From Clostridium sp. chh4-2 (GTDB taxonomy: Bacteria; Bacillota; Clostridia; Lachnospirales; Lachnospiraceae): a DNA stretch of 64,000 nucleotides. The notes below the pieces were generated by a model. It was given only the letters and a program-made list of their open reading frames with translations, was not told where the DNA came from and ran no database searches. A program made the translations under genes and the position numbers. Every line of letters begins with the position of its first letter. The first letter of the stretch is position 1. Positions 35,049 to 44,117 of the stretch are shown in pieces. Location: the NCBI RefSeq assembly GCF_002899675.1, contig NZ_PKUU01000018.1:1-64000 (forward strand), written 5' to 3'.

Positions 35049-35912
35049 GTGGTTTCTTTGCAGGAAAAGGAGATAAAATGGCTGGCAGGAGAACAAAGGT
35101 TGTTAAAAGCAGGATATGGGTGCGTTATCGCCATGTATATCTTCAGCATCCTGATGCTGTTAAAGGATATCCGGATTTCGGTTATACTGGTCAATATCAC
35201 AACCGTGTTCTATTTCGTTGTGATGCGAGGGCTTGACAAAAAGTATAATCGGGATTTTGCAGGAATCAGTATGAAAATACTCTGCGAAAAACAGATGGAT
35301 GAAGTGACCGTATCCCGCAAAGGAACCATCACCAGCAGTTATCTTTCTGAGAAAGGCTTATTTCCAATCCGTACCGAAGGCGGAGGAGCTGCCTGCGGTC
35401 TGGCAGTTGTCGGAAAAAGAGGCGGGCTGAAGACAGAGCTGTGCGATATGACCGTCTGCTATAACCGGGATGATTCCACGAATAAGCGGAAAGTCGGTAT
35501 TATGACCGGGGTATGGATGGAGCTGGAGAAGAAGGAGGATACGGATAAACGGCTGGTCTTAATACATAAGGATGCGTTTGAATCCCATATCAGCCCGTCT
35601 TTTTATGAGCGGCAGGGTCTGAGCCGTATTCTTCGTCCAAATTGCAGACTGGGAAATGATTATTGCCTGTTTGCGGATGCTGGGACAAAAGAATCGGAGG
35701 CAGAGGCATTTGTGAGGAAATGCAGAAAGCTTATGGATAGGACAGAAAAGGAAGAATGCAGGCTGATGATCCAGGATACCGGAAAATCCATATGCATTTT
35801 TCTGGAAAATAAAAACTTGATAATTGACACGCCCATAAGGGGGAAATTGACAGAGAGCATGGTTTTATGGGACCGCATACCGGAGCTCAGTATGGCTTTG
35901 CAGTTTTTGTAA
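35049..35912 (+). CDS. Membrane-anchored protein of unknown function
   Basis: The 287-residue product has two hydrophobic segments near the N-terminus (about 20-38 and 42-58) followed by a soluble cytoplasmic or extracellular region with no recognised motif. The start is uncertain: GTG at 35049 (GAGGAAAGG upstream) or TTG at 35058. It begins 14 bases after the epimerase stop, so it may be cotranscribed, but it shows no link to sugar metabolism. A GC-rich hairpin (35953-35980) closes the unit. Confidence 0.6.
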   Translation: MVSLQEKEIKWLAGEQRLLKAGYGCVIAMYIFSILMLLKDIRISVILVNITTVFYFVVMRGLDKKYNRDFAGISMKILCEKQMDEVTVSRKGTITSSYLSEKGLFPIRTEGGGAACGLAVVGKRGGLKTELCDMTVCYNRDDSTNKRKVGIMTGVWMELEKKEDTDKRLVLIHKDAFESHISPSFYERQGLSRILRPNCRLGNDYCLFADAGTKESEAEAFVRKCRKLMDRTEKEECRLMIQDTGKSICIFLENKNLIIDTPIRGKLTESMVLWDRIPELSMALQFL

Positions 35913-35952
35913 AGACTGGTTTGTAGGAAAACAAAGAATATGATATGATAAT

Positions 35953-35980
35953 GGAGGGAGCTGATTATTCAGCTTCCTCC
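35953..35980. terminator. Bidirectional hairpin terminator
   Basis: GGAGGGAGCTGA and TCAGCTTCCTCC flank a 4-base loop and are followed on the plus strand by ACTATTTTTT. It lies at the end of the membrane-protein gene and overlaps the 3' end of the minus-strand 48-residue gene. Confidence 0.65.
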
Positions 35981-36111
35981 ACTATTTTTTCAAGAACGTT
36001 GATCAGATCATAGATGGTATTGATCTGGACATTACGGCTTAAAATTTCATTTTTTAAATCAATGGAAAGCGTCTCAAATTTGGCCTGTACGGCCGGTGCG
36101 ATATAGGACAT
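35965..36111 (-). CDS. 48-residue small protein, function unknown
   Basis: A short minus-strand gene starting MSYIAPAVQAKFETLS and ending IVEEAE, with a strong AGAAGGAGGG site 7-16 bases before the ATG. It is predicted mostly helical (heptad-like hydrophobics in VQINTIYDLINVLEKIVEE). Codon use is like its neighbours. It follows a 52-residue gene in tandem, and its ribosome site overlaps the end of that gene. I do not recognise a named family; a protein-interaction role is only a guess. Confidence 0.72.
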   Translation of the reverse strand: MSYIAPAVQAKFETLSIDLKNEILSRNVQINTIYDLINVLEKIVEEAE

Positions 36112-36128
36112 GGTGAACCCTCCTTCTA

Positions 36129-36287
36129 TTATAGGTTTCTTGAGTTGCCGGATTGAGGCATTTCATTGGGAATCGGATTTGTTGCGGTTTGTTCATAGTG
36201 AGTCGTATCGATTTCGGGACCGGTTTCATTTCCGCGAGGGGAATCCTGTTTGGAAGGCTGGGGTGTCCGCGTTTTTCTGTGGCACAT
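36129..36287 (-). CDS. 52-residue Pro/Asn/Gln-rich small protein, function unknown
   Basis: The minus-strand frame starts MCHRKTRTPQPSKQDS, preceded by AGAAAGGAGATGATCTC, a near-ideal ribosome site. The peptide is polar and probably disordered, with one Cys-His at the start. It lies 17 bases upstream of the 48-residue gene, so the two form a two-gene operon. The strength of both ribosome sites is the main evidence that they are expressed. Confidence 0.55.
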   Translation of the reverse strand: MCHRKTRTPQPSKQDSPRGNETGPEIDTTHYEQTATNPIPNEMPQSGNSRNL

Positions 36288-36376
36288 GAGATCATCTCCT
36301 TTCTTTTAATAGTTTCTTCCATTTGGAAAAATTTATGTTAGAAGATAATGTTAATTTAAATTTAAAGAGGTAAATT

Positions 36377-36931
36377 ATGATAGAATATCAGCTGATCAGA
36401 AGTAGCCGCAAAACTCTGGCCATTCAGATAACCGGAGAAGGCCAGGTGATCGTCCGCGCGCCCATGCGGTGCAGCAGACAGAGAATAGAAGGGTTTATCA
36501 GAGAAAAGGAAGACTGGATCGTCAGAAAGACGGAAGAGGTGAAAGAACGGCAGAGAGAGCGCAGGACAGAACCTGGGCTGTCGTTTACGGAAGAAGAAAA
36601 GAGCCGATATATCGAGGAAGCCAGAACTGTCTTTAATAGGAAAGTAAAGGATTATGCGGAAAAGATGGGGGTTACATATGGAAGGATCACGATCCGCGAG
36701 CAAAAGACCAGATGGGGAAGCTGCAGCGGAAAGGGGAATTTAAACTTTAACTGGAGGCTGATTCTCATGCCGGAACCGGTTCTGGACTACGTGGTGGTGC
36801 ATGAGCTGGCACACAGGAAAGAGATGAACCATTCCTCCCGTTTTTATATGGAAGTGGAGCGGGTGATGCCGGAATACAGAGAGTACCAAGCCTGGCTGAG
36901 AAAAAACGGCGGGCGGTATATAAAAAGGTAA
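36377..36931 (+). CDS. YgjP-type zinc metalloprotease-like protein (DUF45)
   Basis: The 184-residue protein ends with the gluzincin motif VVVHELAHRKEMNHSSRF (HExxH at about residues 138-142 plus a downstream His), and carries the family segment KTRWGSCSGKGNLNFNWRL before it. This is the YgjP/SprT-like DUF45 family, predicted metal-dependent hydrolases of uncertain substrate. AAGAGGT precedes the ATG. It is convergent to nothing and is followed by a large palindromic element. Confidence 0.87.
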   Translation: MIEYQLIRSSRKTLAIQITGEGQVIVRAPMRCSRQRIEGFIREKEDWIVRKTEEVKERQRERRTEPGLSFTEEEKSRYIEEARTVFNRKVKDYAEKMGVTYGRITIREQKTRWGSCSGKGNLNFNWRLILMPEPVLDYVVVHELAHRKEMNHSSRFYMEVERVMPEYREYQAWLRKNGGRYIKR

Positions 36932-37302
36932 ATTTGGGGATATTTATCATAGCAGGGTATATCAGGCTCAAAGTTACAATTCACGGCCCAGAGGATCTCT
37001 GCCGTCCGGTCCGGCTCCGGCGGGTTATACGGCCTTTCCAGTTCCGGTTTCGGACTTAAGCACTTCTAAACGTGCAGGATTTTTCTAAAAACCAAGGGAA
37101 ATGTCCAAACTCGCTAACGCTCAAACAGGTGGACATTTCCCTTGAACGAAAAATTCTGCGCGTTAAGAAGTGCTAATGTCCTGCAAAGTCACAGGAAAGG
37201 CCGTATAACCCGCCGGAGCCGGACCGGACGGCAGAGATCCTCTGGGCCGTGAATTGTAGCGGCTCAAAACCCTGAAATATGGCAAAAGGATGTATGAGAT
37301 CA
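36932..37302. other. Intergenic region dominated by a large palindromic element
   Basis: This 371-bp gap between the ygjP-like gene and the cyclopropane synthase gene holds the inverted-repeat element at 36973-37260. The remaining flanks (36932-36964 and 37269-37302) show no promoter or other signal that I can recognise. Confidence 0.7.
36973..37260. repeat. Large nested palindrome with perfect 64-bp arms, MITE-like
   Basis: Left arm 36976-37039 and right arm 37194-37257 are exact reverse complements over 64 bases and GC-rich (GTCCGGTCCGGCTCCGGCGG core). Inside are further stems: AGCACTTCT/AGAAGTGCT (37059/37166), an imperfect GCAGGATTTTT/AAAAATTCTGC pair, and CAAGGGAAATGTCCA/TGGACATTTCCCTTG (37093/37130). 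The direct repeat GGCTCAAA flanks the whole at 36965-36972 and 37261-37268, like a target-site duplication. No coding sequence is inside. A similar architecture with different sequence occurs at 43824-44117. Confidence 0.85.
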
Positions 37303-38466
37303 ATGATAGAAGAACATGCTATGATACAATTTTTAAAACGGTTCGACCAATATCCCTTTTTGGTGAAATTGAGAGGAAAAGAATACCGGATTGGAGAGGG
37401 TAACCCGGTTTTTACCGTAAATGTAAAAAAGCCGGTTCCTCTTATGGCGTTGAAAAACAGCACTTCCCTGGCGTTAGGAGAGGCGTACATGGACGGCGCT
37501 CTGGATATCGAGGGGGATTTATATGGAGCTCTGGATTATTTTTTAAGCCAGATGGGAAAATTTTCGAAAAATGAAACAGCACTTAAAAAGCTGCTCCATA
37601 CCCCGGTTACAAAAAAGTGCCAGAAGGAAGAAGTGTGTTCCCATTACGATATCGGCAATGAGTTTTATAAGCTCTGGCTGGACGATACGATGAATTATTC
37701 CTGCGGCTATTTTTCGAAAGATGAGGATACTTTATATGAAGCCCAGGTCAATAAAACGGATTATATTTTGAAAAAACTCTATCTCAAGGAAGGTATGAAG
37801 CTTTTGGACGTGGGCTGCGGCTGGGGATTCCTTTTAATTGAAGCGGCCAAAAAATATAAGATTAAAGGGGTGGGAATCACCCTGAGTGAAGAACAATATA
37901 AAGGATTTCAAAAGAGAATCGAACAAGAGGGGCTGCAGGACTATCTGACTGTGAAACTGATGGATTACCGCGATTTAAAACATTATAAAACCCAGTTCGA
38001 CCGGGTGGTCAGCGTAGGTATGGTAGAACATGTGGGAAGAGAGAATTACCAGGAATTTGTGGACTGTGTAAACCATGTGCTGAAGCCGGGCGGTTTGTTC
38101 CTCCTTCATTTTATCAGCGGATTAAAAGAACATCCGGGCGATCCGTGGATTAAAAAATACATCTTTCCGGGCGGCGTGATTCCAAGCCTCAGGGAACTGG
38201 TGGCGGGAATGGCTGAAGACCAGTTTCATACGCTGGATGTGGAAGATTTAAGGCTTCATTATAATAAGACGCTTCTTTGCTGGGAAAAGAATTTTAAAGA
38301 CCATAAAGAAGAGGTGAAACAGATGTTTGACGACCGCTTTGTGCGCATGTGGGAGCTCTATCTCTGTTCCTGCGCCGCCGCATTTAAAAATGGAGTGGTG
38401 GATCTGCATCAGATTCTGGCGTCAAAGGGAATCTGCAATGAACTGCCCATGGTCCGCTGGTATTAA
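37303..38466 (+). CDS. Cyclopropane-fatty-acyl-phospholipid synthase family methyltransferase
   Basis: The protein (387 residues from 37303; starts at 37279 or 37321 are also possible) has an N-terminal lipid-binding domain and an S-adenosylmethionine domain with LLDVGCGWGFLLIEAA (motif I) and VGMVEHVGRENYQEF, the CFA signature with the bicarbonate-site Glu/His. CFA synthases convert membrane phospholipid double bonds to cyclopropane rings. It lies 88 bp upstream of a LuxE-like gene, suggesting a shared acyl-chain theme. A weak AAAGGA lies 12 bases upstream of the chosen start. Confidence 0.88.
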   Translation: MIEEHAMIQFLKRFDQYPFLVKLRGKEYRIGEGNPVFTVNVKKPVPLMALKNSTSLALGEAYMDGALDIEGDLYGALDYFLSQMGKFSKNETALKKLLHTPVTKKCQKEEVCSHYDIGNEFYKLWLDDTMNYSCGYFSKDEDTLYEAQVNKTDYILKKLYLKEGMKLLDVGCGWGFLLIEAAKKYKIKGVGITLSEEQYKGFQKRIEQEGLQDYLTVKLMDYRDLKHYKTQFDRVVSVGMVEHVGRENYQEFVDCVNHVLKPGGLFLLHFISGLKEHPGDPWIKKYIFPGGVIPSLRELVAGMAEDQFHTLDVEDLRLHYNKTLLCWEKNFKDHKEEVKQMFDDRFVRMWELYLCSCAAAFKNGVVDLHQILASKGICNELPMVRWY

Positions 38467-38554
38467 TCGGCAGACACAACTTTGAACCGCAGCTGAGAAT
38501 CTAACATTCTGAACGAGTGTCTCCGCAAAAATGCTCCGGCATGAAAGGGATAAA

Positions 38555-39679
38555 ATGGATTATAGAAAACCGCTGTACCGCTTTAAGGAAGTATATAACC
38601 ATAAGGATACGGATGATATCTTTTTAGAGGCAGTAAAAGGCAATGTGGAGTTTCACAGAAAACATTGCAGGCCTTATGATGAAATATTGAAAAAACAGGG
38701 TTTTTATACGGAACAGATGAAACAGGCGGGAGACCTGCACCTTCTCCCCTGTCTTCCCACCCTGTATTTTAAACGCCACGATCTGCGCTCCATGGAAGAG
38801 TGGAAGATGGTGATTAAAGCGACTTCTTCAGGAACCGGAGGAAAGAAGAGCCGTCTTGGATTTGAACTCAAGGGGCTTAGGTATGCCGGGGAAATGACGT
38901 ACCGCATGGGGCGTTTTCACGGCCTGTTTTCCAAAAGACCGGCCAATTATCTGATTCTGGGATACGAGCCCCATAAGAGCAATCATACGGTGATAAGCAA
39001 GACCCAAAGGGCTTCCATGCTTTTTGCACCGCCTTTGACCTGTGAATATGCGCTGCGGTACGAAAAAGAAGGTTATAAGCTGAATCTGCCGGGTATGAAA
39101 CGGGCTTTAAAAGCTTATGCAGCCCAGTCCCATCCGGTCCGCATCATCGGTTTTCCGTCTTATCTGTACTTTTTATTGAAAGAGCTGCAGGCAGACGGAA
39201 TCTCTTTAAAGCTCCCTGCGGATTCCATGATTCTTATGGGTGGCGGATGGAAACAGCACTATAAAGAACAGGTGGAAAAACAGGAGCTGTATGATCTGGT
39301 CCGGGCAGTGCTCGGGATCGGGGAGGAAAACTGCCGGGAATTTTTCGGGGCGGCGGAACATCCGGCTTTGTACTGTGACTGCAAAAACCATCATTTCCAT
39401 GTGCCTTCTTACAGCAGAGTGATCATCCGGGATGTGGACACGCTAAAACCTCTGGATTATGGACAGACCGGTCTGGTCAATCTGATTTCGCCCATGATGG
39501 AAAGCGTTCCTGTGGTCAGCGTAATAACGGATGATCTTGGGATTTTACATAGGGGAAATGAGTGCGGATGCGGAATCGGAACCCCTTACTTTGAGATTAT
39601 CGGAAGGTCCGGGATTACCGATATAAAGACATGTGCGGCAGGAGCCGGACAACTGATAAAAGAGCGGCAGGAGGTATAG
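38555..39679 (+). CDS. LuxE-like acyl-protein synthetase
   Basis: The start at 38555 (MDYRKPLYRFKEVY) has GAAAGGGA 6-12 bases upstream. The 374-residue protein belongs to the LuxE/acyl-protein synthetase fold: the adenylation loop ATSSGTGGKKSR, IIGFPSYLYFLLKEL, GGGWKQHYKE and EFFGAAEHPALYCDC are visible. LuxE activates a fatty acid with ATP and passes it to LuxC. The next gene is a LuxC-like reductase 3 bases downstream. No luxA or luxB is present, so the product aldehyde has another use. Confidence 0.85.
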   Translation: MDYRKPLYRFKEVYNHKDTDDIFLEAVKGNVEFHRKHCRPYDEILKKQGFYTEQMKQAGDLHLLPCLPTLYFKRHDLRSMEEWKMVIKATSSGTGGKKSRLGFELKGLRYAGEMTYRMGRFHGLFSKRPANYLILGYEPHKSNHTVISKTQRASMLFAPPLTCEYALRYEKEGYKLNLPGMKRALKAYAAQSHPVRIIGFPSYLYFLLKELQADGISLKLPADSMILMGGGWKQHYKEQVEKQELYDLVRAVLGIGEENCREFFGAAEHPALYCDCKNHHFHVPSYSRVIIRDVDTLKPLDYGQTGLVNLISPMMESVPVVSVITDDLGILHRGNECGCGIGTPYFEIIGRSGITDIKTCAAGAGQLIKERQEV

Positions 39680-39682
39680 GCG

Positions 39683-40873
39683 ATGAGATGGAGCGATTTG
39701 AAACAGGCGGTTCTTTCCGCTTTGGAGCGCCCGTATCTCGACAGGGAACTGGTGATCGACGCATGTGACCGCCTCTCAGGACAGATGCTTTCGGGTGCTT
39801 ACGAAGAGATGGTTCGGAAGATGGAAACCATAATTCCCGATTTGCCTTCAAAACTGATACAGGCGGCCCGGATGCTCAGCCGTGAGGCGTTGGAAGAAAA
39901 AGTACAGTGCGAGCTGGGATCACTCCCAAACGATAAAGTGGTTCCTCTCGGGGTTCTTCTCCATATCGGAGCATCCAATCTGGACGGCCTGGCTGCTTAC
40001 AGCGTGGTGGAAGGTCTTTTGGCAGGCAATGTCAACCTTCTTAAATTGCCGGGAGAGGACGAGGGAATCAACACATTTTTGTTGGGCGAATTAGTTAAAA
40101 TACAGCCGGTTCTAAAAAATTACATCTATGTGTTCCGCATTCCATCCACGGATACAAGGCGTTTGAAAAAAATGATGGATCTGTCGGACGGAATCTGTGT
40201 CTGGGGCGGAGAAGAGGCGGTTATAGGGATCCGGAAACTGGCAGGAGCCAATGTAAGGCTGATTGAATGGGGCCATAAAATCAGTTTTTCCTATGTTGCG
40301 GCAGACGGATATCAGGATGAGGCGCTTCGCGGACTGGCTGAAAATATAATCGGGACAAAACAGCTGTTATGCAGTTCCTGCCAGGGTATATTTTTGGATA
40401 CTGAGAGCATGGAGGAGGCGGAAGCATTTTGCGCCGTGTTCCTTCCTATATTGGAAGCGGCATTTTTTAAAATGTGTCCGGGAGAAACAGGGCTTCGCGC
40501 CTGTCATACCCTTGAACTGTACAGCAGAGAACTGGAAATGGATCAAAACATACATAAGATCTATAAGGGAAAAGGGGTGAGCGTCACTCTGTGCACCGAC
40601 GATTCCCTGGAACTGTCGGATGTTTTGGAGAACTGCTGGGTCAAACTGCTGCCCAGAGGGCGGATTGTGGAAAAACTGAGGAGTAAGAAGGGGTTTTTAC
40701 AGACTGCCAGTCTGGTGTGCAGGCCTGAGGACAGGAAAGAGCTCACAGCCCTGCTCATTCGCGCGGGTGTGGTGAGGATCAGGCCGGGAGAGGAGCCGGA
40801 TGCATTTTACCCGGGACAGTCTCATGACGGGGAATACCCGCTGATGAGATATTCAAGGATCATTGATATGTGA
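39683..40873 (+). CDS. LuxC-like acyl-CoA/acyl-protein reductase
   Basis: The 396-residue protein has an aldehyde-dehydrogenase-like fold typical of LuxC: VLLHIGASNLDGLAAYS, GNVNLLKLPGEDEGIN and KQLLCSSCQGIFLD, which probably holds the acyl-accepting Cys. LuxC reduces an acyl thioester to a fatty aldehyde with NADPH. It starts 3 bases after the luxE-like stop and is clearly cotranscribed. Together they form a fatty-acid reductase complex in a non-luminous anaerobe. Confidence 0.85.
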   Translation: MRWSDLKQAVLSALERPYLDRELVIDACDRLSGQMLSGAYEEMVRKMETIIPDLPSKLIQAARMLSREALEEKVQCELGSLPNDKVVPLGVLLHIGASNLDGLAAYSVVEGLLAGNVNLLKLPGEDEGINTFLLGELVKIQPVLKNYIYVFRIPSTDTRRLKKMMDLSDGICVWGGEEAVIGIRKLAGANVRLIEWGHKISFSYVAADGYQDEALRGLAENIIGTKQLLCSSCQGIFLDTESMEEAEAFCAVFLPILEAAFFKMCPGETGLRACHTLELYSRELEMDQNIHKIYKGKGVSVTLCTDDSLELSDVLENCWVKLLPRGRIVEKLRSKKGFLQTASLVCRPEDRKELTALLIRAGVVRIRPGEEPDAFYPGQSHDGEYPLMRYSRIIDM

Positions 40874-40891
40874 AATGTTGTCTGATATAAT
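40863..40891 (+). promoter_or_regulatory. Strong sigma-A-type promoter of the hydroxyacid oxidase-family gene
   Basis: TTGATA (40863-40868), 17-bp spacer, TATAAT (40886-40891). The -35 overlaps the 3' end of the luxC-like gene. The ATG follows 38 bases after the -10, with AGGAGG just before it. Confidence 0.75.
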
Positions 40892-40928
40892 GGAAAGCGA
40901 CAAATGATAATTTTAGGAGGATAACACG

Positions 40929-41945
40929 ATGACTTACGAGGAAGTATGGGAAGAGGCCAAAACCTGTCTTGGAAAATACTGCAAAGGATGTGCGGTGTGC
41001 AATGGCCGGGTCTGCAAAAATCAGATTCCGGGCCCGGGCGCAAAAGGGGTAGGAGATACGGCGATCCGCAATTATGATAAATGGAAAGAGATCCGGGTAA
41101 ATATGGACACATTGTGCGAAAACAAACCTGTGGACACTTCTCTGGAACTTTTCGGTAAAACTTTTAAATATCCGTTTTTTGCCGGCCCGGTAGGTGCCGT
41201 CAATCTGCATTACGGGGAAAAATACAATGACGCTACCTATAATAATGTGCTCGTATCCGCCTGCGCAAAAGCGGGAATCGCAGCTTTCACAGGAGACGGA
41301 ACAAATCCTGACGTTATGACAGCCGCTACGAAAGCCATTTCCTCGGCAGGAGGCATCGGCGTGCCTACAATTAAACCGTGGAACATGGATACGATCAAGG
41401 AAAAACTGGCCCAGGTTCACCAATCAGGAGCATTTGCGGCGGCTATGGATGTGGACGCGGCCGGCCTTCCATTCCTGAAAAATATGACCCCTCCGGCGGG
41501 CGGCAAATCAACCGAAGAATTGAAAGCGATCGCTGAAGCGGCCGGAATCCCATTCATCGTAAAAGGCATCATGACAGTAAAGGGAGCCTTAAAAGCCAAA
41601 GAAGCGGGGGCAGCAGCCATCGTAGTTTCCAATCACGGCGGCCGGGTTCTTGACCAGTGCCCTGCCACGGCAGAAGTCTTAGAAGAAATCGTAAAAGCCG
41701 TAGGAGGCTCCATGAAGATTCTGGTAGACGGCGGTATCCGCTGCGGCACCGATATCTTTAAAGCCCTGGCCTTAGGAGCAGACGGCGTATTGATCTGCCG
41801 GCCATTCGTAACAGCAGTTTACGGCGGCGCAGAAGAAGGCGTTGAGCTTTACATAAAAAAACTGGCGGCAGAATTGGAAGATACAATGGGCATGTGTGGC
41901 GCCCACTCCTTATCCGAGATTACGAGAGATATGATTCGAATCTGA
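40929..41945 (+). CDS. FMN-dependent alpha-hydroxy-acid oxidase/dehydrogenase family protein
   Basis: The 338-residue TIM-barrel protein shows KGIMTVKGALKAKEAG (FMN Lys), IVVSNHGGRVLDQ (catalytic His and Arg) and ILVDGGIRCGTDIFKALALG (FMN phosphate loop). Relatives oxidise lactate or glycolate; in anaerobes an electron acceptor other than oxygen is likely. The N-terminus has a Cys cluster (CKGCAVCNGRVC, about 19-30) not found in classic lactate oxidase, possibly an Fe-S or metal site. It has its own promoter and precedes ilvN-ilvC. Confidence 0.82.
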   Translation: MTYEEVWEEAKTCLGKYCKGCAVCNGRVCKNQIPGPGAKGVGDTAIRNYDKWKEIRVNMDTLCENKPVDTSLELFGKTFKYPFFAGPVGAVNLHYGEKYNDATYNNVLVSACAKAGIAAFTGDGTNPDVMTAATKAISSAGGIGVPTIKPWNMDTIKEKLAQVHQSGAFAAAMDVDAAGLPFLKNMTPPAGGKSTEELKAIAEAAGIPFIVKGIMTVKGALKAKEAGAAAIVVSNHGGRVLDQCPATAEVLEEIVKAVGGSMKILVDGGIRCGTDIFKALALGADGVLICRPFVTAVYGGAEEGVELYIKKLAAELEDTMGMCGAHSLSEITRDMIRI

Positions 41946-41959
41946 CAGAACGCAGTTCA

Positions 41960-42010
41960 TTCCTTCCCGGCTGGAGCAGCGGCCCCATAGCTAATGGCTG
42001 CAGCTCCAAC
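41960..42010 (+). other. GC-rich hairpin downstream of the hydroxyacid oxidase-family gene
   Basis: CCCGGCTGGAGC and GCTCCAACCGGG flank an inner GCAGC/GCTGC stem. It lacks a following T-run, so it is either a weak terminator or leader structure. It lies before the ilvN promoter and thus outside the ilvN transcript. Confidence 0.5.
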
Positions 42011-42067
42011 CGGGCTGGGATTCCCGAGACATAACCTGAGGGTATAATATGTATTCCTTTTATTCAG

Positions 42068-42096
42068 TTGACAAATAGTACCAACATTGCTATCAT
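42068..42096 (+). promoter_or_regulatory. Promoter of ilvN-ilvC
   Basis: Perfect TTGACA (42068-42073), 17-bp spacer, TATCAT (42091-42096). The predicted start of transcription near 42103 leaves a leader of only about 24 bases before ilvN, so there is no room for a T-box or leader-peptide attenuator. Confidence 0.75.
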
Positions 42097-42126
42097 TAAA
42101 TGTACTATATGGAAGGTGGAGATACG

Positions 42127-42627
42127 ATGGATAGAATTGTATTATCGTTGTTAGTAGACAATACATCAGGGGTTTTGAGCCGTGTGGCAGGTTTGTTCAG
42201 CCGCCGCGGCTATAATATTGAAAGCCTGACGGTTGGAGTGACCGCCGATGAGAGGTATTCCCGTATGACAGTTGTATCGACCGGGGATCAGGAGATTTTG
42301 GAACAGATTGAAAAGCAGCTTCGCAAGCTGGAGGATGTCAGGGATATCAAAGAATTGAAGCCGGGCCATTCGGTATACCGTGAACTGATTATGGTAAAGG
42401 TTCGGGCCAATGCCAGCGAGAGACAGGCGGTCAGCGCGATTTCCGATATTTTCCGCGCGACGATCGTGGATGTGGGAAAAGAGTCTCTTACAGTCATGCT
42501 TACAGGCGATCAGTCTAAACTGGATGCTTTGATTAATCTGCTTGAGGATTATGAGATTCTGGAACTTGCAAGAACCGGTCTGACCGGACTTTCAAGAGGC
42601 GCAGATGACGTCAGATATCTGCCGTAA
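42127..42627 (+). CDS. ilvN: Acetolactate synthase small (regulatory) subunit
   Basis: The start at 42127 (MDRIVLSLLVDNTSGVL) has GGAAGGTGGAG 8-17 bases upstream. The 166-residue protein has an N-terminal ACT domain (VDNTSGVLSRVAGLFSRRGYNIESL, valine-binding) and the C-terminal half typical of IlvH/IlvN. It gives valine feedback control to the catalytic subunit of branched-chain amino acid synthesis. Unusually the catalytic ilvB gene is not adjacent; ilvC follows after 105 bp. Confidence 0.93.
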   Translation: MDRIVLSLLVDNTSGVLSRVAGLFSRRGYNIESLTVGVTADERYSRMTVVSTGDQEILEQIEKQLRKLEDVRDIKELKPGHSVYRELIMVKVRANASERQAVSAISDIFRATIVDVGKESLTVMLTGDQSKLDALINLLEDYEILELARTGLTGLSRGADDVRYLP

Positions 42628-42720
42628 TTTATGTAGGCTAGAGGCGTAAGTGAGAGACGGACTGAGGGTCGTAAGGCACGTGAGCCTTTAACAAATAAAA
42701 TGTATCAATACATATTCTGA

Positions 42721-43743
<1,023 letters not shown>

Positions 43744-43750
43744 ACAATTA

Positions 43751-43797
43751 AAAAAATGCCCTCTCCTGAGGCTGATAGCCGGGGGAGGGTATTTTTT
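43751..43797 (+). terminator. Rho-independent terminator of ilvN-ilvC
   Basis: AAAAAATGCCCTCTCC and GGGGGAGGGTATTTTTTT form a stem with a T7 tail directly after ilvC. Confidence 0.9.
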
Positions 43798-43823
43798 TGA
43801 CCTTTGGGGTTTGGCTAAGAAAC

Positions 43824-44117
43824 GCCGGAAAGAAGGGGGAACCTGGGCGGGCGGCGGAAAATGGAAAAAGATAGGGGATTCGGGTTTCGCCTCTAAGTGA
43901 TACTAGGACGCCAAGAGCGGAAAAAGGCAGCGCGGCGCCGTTCGCGATGAACTCCTGATGACTTCATCGCTCAGTGGCACCTCAAATACTGATTCGGAAT
44001 TCAGTATTTGTCTGCCTTTTTTCGCTCTTGCCGACCAAGTATCACTAAGGGGCTGCACACGATCCCCTATCTTTTTCCATTTTCCGCCGCCCGCCCAGGT
44101 TCCCCCTTCTTTCCGGC
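43824..44117. repeat. Second large nested palindrome with perfect 56-bp arms
   Basis: Left arm 43824-43879 and right arm 44062-44117 are exact reverse complements over 56 bases (GGGCGGGCGGCGG core). Inside, TGATACTAGGACGCC...AAAAAGGCAG pairs with the matching segment ending GTATCA over about 33 bases with four mismatches, and hairpins GATGAA/TTCATC and CAAATACTGA/TCAGTATTTG occupy the centre. The arm sequence differs from the element at 36973 but the design is the same. A short TTGGCT direct repeat flanks it (43811 and 44124), weaker evidence for a target duplication. Confidence 0.85.

Noticed and set aside
36973-37260. Retron or group II intron RNA
   Set aside because: There is no reverse transcriptase gene near either large palindrome, and arms of 56-64 bp are far longer than retron a1/a2 repeats.
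38555-40873. Bioluminescence operon
   Set aside because: Only luxE- and luxC-like genes are present; no luciferase or luxD homologue occurs in the window.
41943-42126. T-box or leader-peptide attenuator for ilvN
   Set aside because: No T-box consensus was seen, and the good promoter at 42068-42096 lies downstream of the GC-rich hairpin, leaving a very short leader.
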